A stretch of DNA of 64,000 nt from Actinacidiphila epipremni (GCF_012034175.1 NZ_JAATEJ010000003.1:372001-436000), one strand, 5' to 3'; numbered from the stretch's first letter, positions 17,864-26,989 are shown. The notes: generated by a model from the sequence alone, not told the origin. Program-made: numbers and translations.

Positions 17864-18382
17864 TCATCGCTCGCCCCCGTCCGCCAGTGCCGTTGCCGGG
17901 AGCAGGCCGCGCAGGGTGCGCAGGGCCTTGGCCGACTGGCTCTTGACCGTGCCCTCGGTACACCCCAGCGCCTCCGCCGTCTCGGTCACGCTCAGGTCCT
18001 CGAAGTAGCGCAGTACGACGACCGCGCGCTGCCGCAGCGGCAGGGCCCGTACGGCGGTCGCGAGCGCCTGCTCCAGGTCCACACCGGCGTAGGCGTCCTG
18101 CGCCAGCGCCAGGTCCGGCACATCGCCGTGCGGCACCTCGCCGCGCCATCGGCGGCGCCACCACGAGGCGTGCGTGTGCACCAGGGCCTGGCGGACGTAC
18201 GCTTCCGGGTTCTCGTCGGCGATGCGGGGCCACTTGGGCCAGACCTTGGCCAGGACGGTCTGGAGCAAGTCCTCTGCGAGGTGCGCGTCGCCGGTGAGCA
18301 GCCATGCGACGCGCAGCAGCCGTTGGCTGCGCGCCGCGATGAACTCCTCGAACCCGGCCTCGCCCACGCTTCCCTCCCACAC
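17864..18382 (-). CDS. SigE-family RNA polymerase sigma factor
   Basis: A 172-aa ECF-type sigma factor of the actinobacterial SigE family. Region 2 reads FIAARSQRLLRVAWLLTGDAHLAEDLLQTVLAKVW and region 4 reads ALPLRQRAVVVLRYFEDLSVTETAEALGCTEGTVKSQ. The start could be 18382 or the GTG at 18367, which begins VGEAGFEEF. A membrane protein and a lipoprotein follow on the same strand, a typical layout for an envelope-responsive sigma operon in Streptomyces. Confidence 0.92.
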   Translation of the reverse strand: MWEGSVGEAGFEEFIAARSQRLLRVAWLLTGDAHLAEDLLQTVLAKVWPKWPRIADENPEAYVRQALVHTHASWWRRRWRGEVPHGDVPDLALAQDAYAGVDLEQALATAVRALPLRQRAVVVLRYFEDLSVTETAEALGCTEGTVKSQSAKALRTLRGLLPATALADGGER

Positions 18383-18548
18383 CTCCCTAACGCCCGAGCC
18401 CCGCCCTCAGGTTGCCCTCAGGGAGGGTACGGCTACGGCTGCCGCCGCACGGGCTCTCGCGGGGAGGGCTGCGGTTTGCGCCGCGAGGTGCATTTCAGGG
18501 GCGCGGGGGGACTTCCTCGAAATGCACATGACGTGCGGAGGATGGGTG

Positions 18549-19522
18549 TCAGACCATGGAAGGTATGTACACGACTGCGCATGGCGTCAGCGGCACACGC
18601 CGCGTTGGCGTGCGCAAGCGTCGTCCCGCAAGTCTTCGATGCAGGTTCGCGGCAGCCGCCGGCGTCGGCGGACACATCGTCGCCTGAGCTGACGACTGGG
18701 AGGTTTCCGGAGCCACAGACCCCACCACGCCGCCCGGAATGGGGCCGTGGCTGCGCGGTGAGATTGGGCCATACTCCGGTTTGGTCGGGCCGAGCGTTGA
18801 CCGGATCGGACGCAATCTAAATGCCGAGGCTCGCACAGCCACGTATCGGGCTCGCAGGTGGGCGCAGGACCGTACGGCCCGGTGGGCGCAGGGGCGGCAG
18901 ACCGGCGGGTGGGCGGTGTGTTCGGCTCCGGGCCTCAGGTCGCCGGCCGGAGCGTCGAGGAGCCAGAGCACGCCGTCGGCGGTGCGGTCGGCCGGCCCGC
19001 CGCAGACCTGGCACCGCAGCCCCGTCATACACAACCGCTGCCGCAGACTGTGCACCTTCCCGTACTGTCCTTGGGCCGTTGCGGAGCGGAAGCACGGCCG
19101 ATGTCCTGCGTCCACCTCGGCAAGCCAGCCCGGTTCGGGCTGTGGAGTGCTGGGTGCCGGGAAGGCTGCCACGAGGAAGATGCCTCTTCCTCCGGCTGCT
19201 TCGACGCCGACTTCCTTCAACCGAGGTGGTGTCGGATCTCGGTCCCGTACCGAGATCCGCACCATCGAGTCGGTGGCCTCCAGCGTCAGCTCGATGGCGC
19301 TTACTGGGTCGGGGCCGGATGGGAGTGAGCTGGCCGCCGCCCCCGGGTGACGGATCGCGTTGGTGACCAGCTCGGACACCACGAGGCGGTCGTCTCGACG
19401 GTCTCCTCGGAGCACACCTTCCAGCCCGGCAGCACGTCCGCGACGTGCCGTCGAGCCGAGGCGGGCGAACTGGGCGTATCCGCCAACGTCAGGATGCTGA
19501 TCAAGGGTGATGCCTGGGACAC
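18549..19522 (-). pseudogene. Frameshifted ATP-binding protein fused to a Cys-rich hypothetical
   Basis: A GTG at 19522 with GGGAGG at 6 nt opens an anti-sigma-type ATPase (SQASPLISILTLADTPSSPASARRHVADVLPGW...). Near 19394 one base is missing: GCC-TCGTGG replaces GCCCTCGTGG. The N-box SELVTNAIRH is therefore in the next frame. That frame continues through a G-box remnant (GGRGIFLV). It then runs without a stop into a second protein, MTGLRCQVCGGPADR (ATG at 19028), with paired Cys typical of a small Streptomyces hypothetical. The tail to 18549 looks non-coding. It is probably two decayed genes. Confidence 0.7.
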
Positions 19523-19755
19523 GATGTACCTCCCGGTCGGAGGGGAGCGTTCGGCTGCTGGCTCTCTACTCGTTCTCGATTCGGGTCGCCCTGCCGGAGG
19601 CGAGGCGGATCGCCGGCACACGGACCGGCGACAGCCTCGCCGTAGGTCCTTGAAGTGGTAGGCATCCACAGAACCGTCTCGGCACCGCTCGCAGCAGGGG
19701 CAACAGGGGGTGTAATCAAGCAGGCGGGGATGCAGGAAGGCACCAGGAGGAAGCG

Positions 19756-20571
19756 ATGTCCACCATCAGGGAGACCAGCGCAGCGGGTGGGCGGGGCGGT
19801 CGCTTCGAAGGGCGCCGAATGGTGGTGACCGGTGGTTCCCGTGGCCTTGGAGAGCAAGTGGTCCGGCTGCTGCTCTCCGAGGGGGCCGTTGTCGCAACCT
19901 GCGGGCGGACGGCCGATCACCTCGACGCCCTACGTGACGCCGTTGAGCCTGGCGATCGACACCGGCTGGTCACGCGAGTTCTTGACCTCGTCGAATCTGG
20001 GGCTGTCGAGACCTTCGTCGCGGAGGCAGCCGACGAGCTGGGCGGTCTGGACGGAGCCGTTGCAAGCGCCGGCGGAGCGCGGGGCCGCGGTGTCGGCGAG
20101 GCCACGCATCAGGACTGGGCGACGACCTGGGAATTGAACGCGGGCCACGCCGCCCGGCTCATCGGGGCGGTGGCTCCCCACCTGCGGGCCGCCGGTGGTG
20201 GGTCCGTCGTGGTGGTCTCGTCGATCTCCGGCTCCCGGCCTGGTCCCCAGGCTCAGTACGGTGCTGCCAAGGCTGCTCAGATCCACATGGTGTCGTCCCT
20301 GGCGCGGGAGCTTGGCGCCGACGGCATCAGGGTGAACGCCGTCAGCCCGGGGTCGATGCTCATCCGGGGAAAGCGGTGGTACCGGATGCGGGAGGGGGAC
20401 CCGGCTGCCTTCGAGCGGTTCCGGGACGAGTTCCCCGGCCGAGAGTTGGTCGACCCACGGGAGGTCGCCGATGTGATCGCCTTCCTGCTGTCGGCGGAGT
20501 CCCGGGGAGTGACGGGGGCCAATATCCCTGTGGACCGGGGGCAGAACGCCCCCACACCCGACGGGTACTGA
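19756..20571 (+). CDS. Short-chain dehydrogenase/reductase
   Basis: A 271-aa classical SDR. It has the nucleotide-binding TGGSRGLG near residue 25, the NAG-like motif as ASAGG, the catalytic Ser in VVSSISG, YGAAK (Tyr and Lys), and a C-terminal GANIPVDRG. AGGAGG stands 6-7 nt before the ATG. It is convergent with the TPR regulator (10 bp gap). The substrate cannot be read from the sequence; it could serve the nucleoside-like cluster downstream, but nothing proves it. Confidence 0.9.
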   Translation: MSTIRETSAAGGRGGRFEGRRMVVTGGSRGLGEQVVRLLLSEGAVVATCGRTADHLDALRDAVEPGDRHRLVTRVLDLVESGAVETFVAEAADELGGLDGAVASAGGARGRGVGEATHQDWATTWELNAGHAARLIGAVAPHLRAAGGGSVVVVSSISGSRPGPQAQYGAAKAAQIHMVSSLARELGADGIRVNAVSPGSMLIRGKRWYRMREGDPAAFERFRDEFPGRELVDPREVADVIAFLLSAESRGVTGANIPVDRGQNAPTPDGY

Positions 20572-20581
20572 TCAGCGGACC

Positions 20582-21967
20582 TCAGGCGGCCTCGCCGAGA
20601 ATCGGCCGAGCCTTCCGCTCGAAGTCACGCACGAGAGCCTCGGTCCGGCGAGGAGCGAGCCGGGAGCGGAAGTCCCGGAGCGCCTGCACCGACCGCTCGC
20701 TGTGGACGTCTCCCAACTGGTCGAGCGCACGCGTCGCCGTTCCGACGGCCTCGTCCAGACGGTTCTGCTGGAAGAGGGCCGTCGCCAGGACGGAGCGGCT
20801 GATGGCCTGTCGGCGGCGCCGGTTGGCGTTGGCCCGCACGGACGCTTCCGCCAGGCGCTCCGCCTCCGCGGACTCACCGAGATCGCGATGGACGAGCGCG
20901 GCCTCCGCTTCCAGGTAGTGATGGTCCAGATATCCGACCCAGCGGGACTCCTCGTCCGCCCCACGGCTCAGGTCGAAAGCCGCGTTCGCGGCGACGAGGG
21001 AGCGGGTCGCCGGTTGGGAGTCGCCCAGCGCGGCGTGGCCACGGGCGGCCATTGCGTGCAAGCGCATCAGCCCGAGCGGACTGCCCGCGGACTTGGCCGT
21101 GGCGATCCCGGCGCGGGCGAGCGAGACCCCCTCGGCTGGGTTCCCCAGGCTGGTGGCCAGGTGGGACATGCCGGCCAGGATCTGACCGCCGAGGACGCGG
21201 TCACCGCCTTCTGCACACAGCCGCAGGGCCTGGGTCATGTACCGCTGTGCGAGGCCGTAGTCGGCGGAGTCGTACGAGCACCACCCGGCCATCGCGGCGA
21301 GTTTGGCCGCAGACGTGAAGAGGAGGCGTCGCTGGTGGGGCGGCGTACCGTGCTGCTGCAGCAACGGCGTCAACTCCGTGCTGAGGTAGTGCACGATGCT
21401 GGCCCGGACGCCACCGCCACCGAACCTGTTGTCCATCTCGTCGAACATGCCGATCATCGCCTGAACTCGCTGCGCAGGACCTCCGCCCGCAACGGCGGCC
21501 AGTCGCGGCGCCTGGTCCTCCTCCAGGAGCCAGAGCAGCCACTGGCGCTGCGGATCCATCAAGGCCGTCGCCACGAACGGCACGGTCCCGAGCAGACTGC
21601 GGCGCGAGATGTCGGTGGAGCCGAGCTCCGCGAGAATGTGCAGCGTTTCGGCCACATCTTCACGATACGTCAGCGCCTTGGCCACGACCGGGCGCTGCGG
21701 CTCGGTGGGAAAGGCCAGATCGACCTGCGACACCGGACGGCCGAGGAATCCCGCCAGGGCAGCGGCAATGAACTCCGGAGCCCGGCCCCGCGGGACCATG
21801 CCGCTGAGCCACCGGGTCACGGACGCCTTGTCGTATCGCGACACCACGCCCTGCGCCCGCCCGAGTTCGTTGACCTTGCGGGCTAAGGCCGCGTGAGAGC
21901 ATCCGGCTTCGAGGATCGCCGACCCCAGCGCGGTGTTCCCGTCCGCAGGGCCTCTGTTCCTGACCAT
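20582..21967 (-). CDS. HTH/TPR transcriptional regulator; TTA codon
   Basis: A 461-aa protein. The N-terminal 90 residues look like a divergent helix-turn-helix (CSHAALARKVNELGRAQ ... SVTRWLSGMVPRG). Residues about 130-440 form helical TPR-like repeats (AKLAAMAGWCSYDSADYGLAQRYM, ARGHAALGDSQPATRSL). The layout resembles NsdA-type regulators of Streptomyces. Codon 28 is TTA (21886-21884), so expression should need bldA. It is divergent from the radical SAM gene at 22170 (202 bp apart) and is the likely regulator of that cluster. Confidence 0.85.
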   Translation of the reverse strand: MVRNRGPADGNTALGSAILEAGCSHAALARKVNELGRAQGVVSRYDKASVTRWLSGMVPRGRAPEFIAAALAGFLGRPVSQVDLAFPTEPQRPVVAKALTYREDVAETLHILAELGSTDISRRSLLGTVPFVATALMDPQRQWLLWLLEEDQAPRLAAVAGGGPAQRVQAMIGMFDEMDNRFGGGGVRASIVHYLSTELTPLLQQHGTPPHQRRLLFTSAAKLAAMAGWCSYDSADYGLAQRYMTQALRLCAEGGDRVLGGQILAGMSHLATSLGNPAEGVSLARAGIATAKSAGSPLGLMRLHAMAARGHAALGDSQPATRSLVAANAAFDLSRGADEESRWVGYLDHHYLEAEAALVHRDLGESAEAERLAEASVRANANRRRRQAISRSVLATALFQQNRLDEAVGTATRALDQLGDVHSERSVQALRDFRSRLAPRRTEALVRDFERKARPILGEAA

Positions 21968-22169
21968 GTTCTGATGATGCCCCGTCGATCACGCGGCGTC
22001 CCAGCCTTCGTACCGCGGGTAGCTGATTTACAACCCCTGTGCAACCGAACAACTCCGACGACCCCTCGTCGGGAGCCTGTCCCCGCCCGAGACTGAAAGC
22101 GCGGGGGCGACGGTCCAGCGCTCCGGGAGACCCGTGGCCCGAGGCAGCCCCAGCAGAGGGAGGGGAACG

Positions 22170-23690
22170 ATGAGCCCAGTCGTGATCCTGGATTGCTTCA
22201 CTGTCGAGCCGAGCGGCCTCGGTGTGCCGCCCTACCTGTCGACGTACGTGCGGAGCGCATGGTCGGCCCTGCGGCGGTCCCGGCCGGACGCAGACCTGCG
22301 GTACCTGACGATCGACGACGTCCGCTGGTGCCTCGCGGGCGGAAGGCCCGCCGTGGAACCGCCGCAGAGCGATCCCCTGACGTACTCCGTCACCGCCAAC
22401 CGCGACAACGCCATCCAGCTCCTGCGTGACGCCGGGTTGGTCGTCGTGGTCGCCGGTGACGCGGTGCCGTCCGTCCACCTGCACGCCGTGAACGGCTCGC
22501 CGGAGGAGATCGCCCGCGCCCTCGCGTGCGTCCGGGGCCGACGCTGCCTTCTCGGGCCGCTGTCGGCGTACGTGAACGACGCCCCCGCGCAGTACGCCGG
22601 GCTGTTCGACGCCGTGCACGCGGCGACCATCACGTCCAGGGACATCACCCTCGGCAGCCGCCAGGCGGCGCCGTACGACCTGATGCGCGGTGACCGGGAG
22701 GACTTCGGCAGGCTGGTCGCGCAAATGCCGTGGCGACCGATCGCCGAACTGGAGCTGTACCGCGGGTGCACGCGGCGGAAGTTCTGCGACTTCTGCAACG
22801 AGCCGGCCAAGTCGCCGCTCGTCGCCTTCCGGGACGTCGAGGACGTCGTGGAGGAGGCCGCCCAGCTCTACGCGGCCGGAATCCGCAACTTCCGGCTCGG
22901 CCAGCAGACCTGCTTCTTCTCCTACCGCAACCGGGACGAGGAAGCGATCCGGGCTCTGCTCGGCGGTATTCGGGAGCGTTGCCCGGAACTGGAGGTGCTC
23001 CACATCGACAACGCGGACCCACTCGCCGTGGCCGCCCCGGTCGGGGCGCGGATCGCCAAGCTGGTCGCCGAGCACTGCACCGAGGGAAACTGCGCTCCGA
23101 TGGGCATCGAGACCTTCGATCCGGCCGTCGTCGACCGCAACAACCTCACGTGCACTCCCGACATCCTGATGCGCGCGGTCCAGCACATCAACGAGGCAGG
23201 AGCGGACCGCGGCCCCGGCGGACTGCCGAAGCTCCTGCCCGGCCTGAACCTGATCTACGGACTGCCCGGCGAAACCCACGGCACCCACGTCGCCAACCTT
23301 CTGGGCCTCAGCCGGATCCTCGACGCAGGGCTCCTGTGCCACCGCACCAACGTCCGGCTGGCCCGAGCCTTCCCGGGAACGCCGCTGGCCGCCCTCGGCC
23401 GACAGGACCCGCTGCCGTCCGCCGAGCACTTCGCCTCCTGGAAGGCGGACATCGACTTCGGCTGGGACCAGCCGATGAAAGAACGTGTGTACCCCACCGG
23501 GTTGTGCATCCCGGGACTGCACTCCTACTTCGTCGGCCAGAGCGGCACATGGTGGCGCCGCCTGGGCTCGTACTCGATCCAGATCATCGAGCGCGACACC
23601 GCCACCCCCCTGGGAACCACTGGCGACCTCACCGTCACCGGCCATGCCCCTCGGATGATTTACGGAGAGCGCCTTGCCGCAGCCGCCTGA
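22170..23690 (+). CDS. Radical SAM enzyme with unusual CX5CX2C motif
   Basis: A 506-aa protein. Residues 1-185 form a Rossmann-like N-terminal region (ILDCFTVEPSGLGVPPYLSTYVR). It has the position of a cobalamin-binding domain, but no DxHxxG motif is visible. The cluster-binding cysteines are C200, C206 and C209 (CTRRKFCDFC), a CX5CX2C spacing in place of the usual CX3CX2C. Later parts fit a radical SAM barrel (FRLGQQTCFFSY, APMGIETFDP, LNLIYGLPGET). The ATG at 22170 follows GAGGGGAAC. The next gene overlaps its 3' end by 17 bp. It is the likely core enzyme of the cluster; the reaction is unknown. Confidence 0.88.
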   Translation: MSPVVILDCFTVEPSGLGVPPYLSTYVRSAWSALRRSRPDADLRYLTIDDVRWCLAGGRPAVEPPQSDPLTYSVTANRDNAIQLLRDAGLVVVVAGDAVPSVHLHAVNGSPEEIARALACVRGRRCLLGPLSAYVNDAPAQYAGLFDAVHAATITSRDITLGSRQAAPYDLMRGDREDFGRLVAQMPWRPIAELELYRGCTRRKFCDFCNEPAKSPLVAFRDVEDVVEEAAQLYAAGIRNFRLGQQTCFFSYRNRDEEAIRALLGGIRERCPELEVLHIDNADPLAVAAPVGARIAKLVAEHCTEGNCAPMGIETFDPAVVDRNNLTCTPDILMRAVQHINEAGADRGPGGLPKLLPGLNLIYGLPGETHGTHVANLLGLSRILDAGLLCHRTNVRLARAFPGTPLAALGRQDPLPSAEHFASWKADIDFGWDQPMKERVYPTGLCIPGLHSYFVGQSGTWWRRLGSYSIQIIERDTATPLGTTGDLTVTGHAPRMIYGERLAAAA

Positions 23691-24384
23691 GGGCACCCTC
23701 GACCTGCTCGCCAGGCTCGACGAGGGCAGCAGCCGCACGGTCCGCGTCGGGGTGCTGCTGCCCTGGGCCAACGTCGCTGTCGAGACCGAACTCCCGCGCC
23801 TGGGCCTGACGCACACGGTCTTCCACCACGCCCGCCTCGTGCCGGAGTCACGGACCACGGCGGTCGACCACATCTTCTGGAGCGGCCTGCGCGAAGCCGC
23901 CGCCGGGGCGCTGGACTCGTTGTCGCACGTGCCGCTGGACGCGGTCGTCCTCGCCTGCACCTCGGCTGGGTTCACCGGCGGTCCCGAGATGCCGCCCGGC
24001 GTCGTCACCGCGTTCGACGCCCTGGTCGGCACCCTGACCTCGGCCCGACTGGGGCGGGTCGTCCTGGCCACGCCATACCCGAGCCCGGTGACCGCGGCGG
24101 AGAGCGACGCTCTGGCCAAGGCTGGCATCGACGTCCTGGCCCACGTGAGTCTGGGGCTCGACGACGGCTATCCGGCGGTCAGTGCGGAGAAAGTGCTGGC
24201 CCTGGTCAGCGCCCTGCCGGAGGGGGCGGTGCAGGCGGCCGACGCCGTCGTGCTGTCGTGCACCGGGTGGCACACCCTGCCAGTCGTCCAGGACGTGGAG
24301 CAGGCGACTGGCAAGCCCGTGATCACGTCCAATCTCGCCATCGGGCTGCTCGCAGCCCGCCTTTCCGCCGGAGCAACCCTGTGA
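23674..24384 (+). CDS. Asp/Glu racemase-fold enzyme (maleate isomerase/arylmalonate decarboxylase type)
   Basis: A 236-aa protein. It has a Pro-Trp-Ala-Asn motif after the first strand (LLPWANVAVE), Cys 95 in VVLACTSAGF and Cys 196 in VVLSCTGWHTLP. These are the two-cysteine active-site positions of this superfamily. A TTG start at 23674 lies 5 nt after GGAGAG and overlaps the radical SAM gene by 17 bp, so the two are translationally coupled. Family members isomerise, racemise or decarboxylate small acids by Cys chemistry. The substrate here is unknown. Confidence 0.85.
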   Translation: MPQPPEGTLDLLARLDEGSSRTVRVGVLLPWANVAVETELPRLGLTHTVFHHARLVPESRTTAVDHIFWSGLREAAAGALDSLSHVPLDAVVLACTSAGFTGGPEMPPGVVTAFDALVGTLTSARLGRVVLATPYPSPVTAAESDALAKAGIDVLAHVSLGLDDGYPAVSAEKVLALVSALPEGAVQAADAVVLSCTGWHTLPVVQDVEQATGKPVITSNLAIGLLAARLSAGATL

Positions 24385-25205
24385 CCCTCGAACGTCCAAG
24401 GCCCCGCGCGATCGACAACCGGCGCATCCACCGACTTGTCGAACGGGCCGCCGCCCTGCCCGACGTCCGCACCGAGGCCGAGGCCAACCACGACGACAAC
24501 CGGTGGTGGCCGCTGTCCACCACCGATCACCGCATGCGCATGCTTGCCGCCGGCTGGTCCACCCGGGTGTCCTACCGGATGGTGGAGACCTACCGGCACG
24601 TCATCCTGGCAGCCGACGCCCGCGGGTTCGACGTACTGGCGAACGCGTCGGACGACGACCTCGGCGCGCTGGTCCGGCCGATCGGCCTGCCCCGGGCTCG
24701 GATCGACTACCTGCGCTCGCTCGTCGACCTGTGCACGTTGTGGGACAAGCAGGCGATCGATCCGTCGTCTCCCACCGCGAGCGTCGACGACCTCGTGGCG
24801 GACTTCGCCGAACGGGTGCGCGGCGCCTCCTTCAAGGTCGCGCAGTGCGCCCTGCTCAACGCCCGCGGCTATCACAGCGGCATCGTCCCGGTGGACTCCG
24901 GCATGGTCGGCAAACTCGCGCCCGCCCTCGGTATCGAGCTGCCCAGCGGTGCGGTGGCTCACGAGAGGTTCCGGCACATCCTCGAAGCGGCGGTCCACGC
25001 GCACCGCGACGACTTCCGGGCACTCGCGGTCCAGCACGAGTACGCGGTCACCATCCCGGACGGCGCCGAGCCGACCTGGTGGGTCCACCTGGTCCTCATC
25101 TACTTCAAGCGCCTCTACCTCAACGGCCCGTCCCCTCGACTGTGCACCCGCCGACCGGTGTGCACGCAGGTGGTCGACTGCCCCCACCGGAAGCGCGGAA
25201 CGTGA
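24381..25205 (+). CDS. Endonuclease III-like HhH-fold protein
   Basis: A 274-aa protein starting at a GTG that overlaps the previous stop (GTGA). It resembles the HhH-GPD fold. The segment RPIGLPRARIDYLRSL precedes a hairpin-like VRGASFKVAQCALLNARG (Lys 152), then GIVPVDSGMVGKLAPALGI (Asp 172), matching the Lys/Asp pair of endonuclease III. The C-terminal CTRRPVCTQVVDC (C255, C261, C267) resembles the iron-sulfur loop but has three Cys at different spacing. It could be a DNA glycosylase or, in this setting, an enzyme acting on a modified nucleotide. Assignment is by eye and needs profile search. Confidence 0.6.
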   Translation: MTLERPRPRAIDNRRIHRLVERAAALPDVRTEAEANHDDNRWWPLSTTDHRMRMLAAGWSTRVSYRMVETYRHVILAADARGFDVLANASDDDLGALVRPIGLPRARIDYLRSLVDLCTLWDKQAIDPSSPTASVDDLVADFAERVRGASFKVAQCALLNARGYHSGIVPVDSGMVGKLAPALGIELPSGAVAHERFRHILEAAVHAHRDDFRALAVQHEYAVTIPDGAEPTWWVHLVLIYFKRLYLNGPSPRLCTRRPVCTQVVDCPHRKRGT

Positions 25206-26020
25206 CCGCACTGGCCGTGATCGGCAACGTCTCCCGCGACACGACGCGTTACCCCGACGGCCGGGGAGGCGTCAGCCTCGGCGGCGCCGCACTGCTGACC
25301 TCGCTGGCCGCCACCCGGGCCGGACTCCGAGCCGGACCGATCTGCGTCTTGGGTGACGACCTCGCCCACCTCCCGGAGGCAGCCGACTTCGCGGCGCTGG
25401 ACTGGTCGGCGGCATCCCGACTTGTCGGCCCGTCGCCGTCGTTCGGCCTCACCTACGACGGGGCCGGCGAACTGCTCGCGATCAGCACGGACTACGGCGT
25501 CGCCGAGGGACTCACCGACCACGTGCTCGCACATCTGGCCCGCTCCGCCGGCGGCACGTACCACGTCTGCTGCCGGCGCCCTCTCGGCGTCCGCACGGTC
25601 CTCGCCGAGCTGGCGAGGCGGCGGGCCGACTTCAGCCTCGACTTCTACCTGCCCAGCGCAGCACCGCTGATCCGGGAGGCCCTTCCCTGGCTGGCGGAGG
25701 CGTCCACCGTCTTCGTCAACGCAGCCGAATACCAGGCACTCCGGGGCCTGGTCGATGTCTCCCACTTGCAGGAAGTCGTGATCACTGACGGCCCCCGCAC
25801 GGCGCGCGTTCTCGAGTCCGGGCGGGCAGTCGCCGAGGCCCGGCCGCCGACCCGCGCTGCTCGCGACGTGACCGGGGCTGGCGACACGCTGGCCGGCACG
25901 TACCGGGCCCAGCGTGACCAAGGCGCCACTGCTCAGCAGGCCCTCGCCCGAGCGGTGTTCGCCGCCGCCGAGCACGTCATAGCGCCACCCCTGCCGATTC
26001 CGGCGCCCCGCCGCGCCTGA
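25202..26020 (+). CDS. PfkB-family carbohydrate/nucleoside kinase
   Basis: A 272-aa protein. It has the N-terminal AVIGNVSRD strand and a Gly-rich GGVSLGGAALLTS. The C-terminal PfkB signature DVTGAGDTLAGTY (GAGD at 225-228, Asp 228 as base) forms the anion hole. The GTG at 25202 overlaps the previous stop by 4 bp. PfkB kinases phosphorylate sugars or nucleosides such as ribose, adenosine or pseudouridine. Next to a deoxyribosyltransferase and a thymidylate-kinase-like gene, a nucleoside or sugar substrate is plausible. Confidence 0.9.
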   Translation: MTALAVIGNVSRDTTRYPDGRGGVSLGGAALLTSLAATRAGLRAGPICVLGDDLAHLPEAADFAALDWSAASRLVGPSPSFGLTYDGAGELLAISTDYGVAEGLTDHVLAHLARSAGGTYHVCCRRPLGVRTVLAELARRRADFSLDFYLPSAAPLIREALPWLAEASTVFVNAAEYQALRGLVDVSHLQEVVITDGPRTARVLESGRAVAEARPPTRAARDVTGAGDTLAGTYRAQRDQGATAQQALARAVFAAAEHVIAPPLPIPAPRRA

Positions 26021-26041
26021 CCCATCCGTTGGGAGCACCCG

Positions 26042-26989
26042 GTGTACTACATCGCTCACCGACTTTTCGCCGCGCACGACCGCGCTTTGGCCGCCGACCT
26101 CGCCAAGCGCCTGGCCGACAAGGTCGGCCCGAACCGCGTCTTCCTGCCGTTCTGCGACACCGACGAGGAACAACTGGTCGCCGACGTCAAGGGACGACGT
26201 CTCTTCGAGCTGGACCGTGAACGCCTGCGTCGGATCGACGCGATGGTGGCCATCCTGCACGGTCCGAGCCTGGACGACGGCGTCTGCATGGAGATCGGGT
26301 ACGCCTGGGCGTGCGGCGTGCCGGTCGTCGTACTGACGACGGACTTCCAGACGTACTCGCTGACGGCGGACGGTCCGCGGCTCGAATTCCCCGATCCGCT
26401 GATCGAGGCGGCGGCGACTCGCGTCATCCGACTGCCCCGCCTCGGGCCGCCGACCACGGCGTCGGAGTTGGGTACGGCCTCACGCTTCACCGCTTTCCGC
26501 GAGCGCAACCTCGTACAAGCGGCATCCGCACTCGACACTGCCGTCGAGGCTCTGCTCGAACTGCCGGCGCCTGCCCGACACGAACCTCGCCCACCCGCTG
26601 GAGGGACGGTGTACGTCGAGCCCTCCCCGTACGGTCGTCGGGGTGTCGATCACCTCGTCCAGGCGTGCGTCTCAGTCGGGTACCGCATCGTCGGGCCGCA
26701 GCGCTTTACCGCGCCCGACCCTCTCTCGGCTGCGCTGGCCGACCTGACGGCCGCTGTCGGCACGAGGCGCCTCCTTGTCGACGTCTCCGGACCGGAAACC
26801 CCACCTGGTGGCGCACTGCTCATCGGCGCCGCATGCGCCTCCGGCACGCCCACTGCCGCCTACGCCTGCCGAACCGGCTTCACCCACGCCGTCGGGCGTG
26901 AGCCGAACTGGCGGAACCTCATGATCCAGTACGCCGTGCAGGCCCGGCTCGACACTCCGGAGGCCGTCACCGCCTGGCTGTCGGCATGA
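26042..26989 (+). CDS. Nucleoside 2-deoxyribosyltransferase-like protein, two-domain
   Basis: A 315-aa protein. The first half has the deoxyribosyltransferase signature SLDDGVCMEIGYAWACGVP, with Glu 84 as the expected nucleophile. From about residue 183 a second domain of similar pattern starts (GTVYVEPSPYGRRGVDHLVQACVSVGYRIVGP) and ends GGALLIGAACASGTPTAAY; it lacks an equivalent Glu. Single-domain family members are about 150 aa, so this looks like a duplication with one dead copy. The GTG at 26042 follows GGGAG. Related enzymes swap bases on deoxynucleosides or hydrolyse nucleotides, as MilB and BlsM do in nucleoside antibiotic pathways. Confidence 0.82.
   Translation: MYYIAHRLFAAHDRALAADLAKRLADKVGPNRVFLPFCDTDEEQLVADVKGRRLFELDRERLRRIDAMVAILHGPSLDDGVCMEIGYAWACGVPVVVLTTDFQTYSLTADGPRLEFPDPLIEAAATRVIRLPRLGPPTTASELGTASRFTAFRERNLVQAASALDTAVEALLELPAPARHEPRPPAGGTVYVEPSPYGRRGVDHLVQACVSVGYRIVGPQRFTAPDPLSAALADLTAAVGTRRLLVDVSGPETPPGGALLIGAACASGTPTAAYACRTGFTHAVGREPNWRNLMIQYAVQARLDTPEAVTAWLSA

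Noticed and set aside
19756..20571. SDR gene as part of the nucleoside-like cluster
   Set aside because: It is convergent with the regulator and separated from the cluster by it; membership cannot be supported from position alone.
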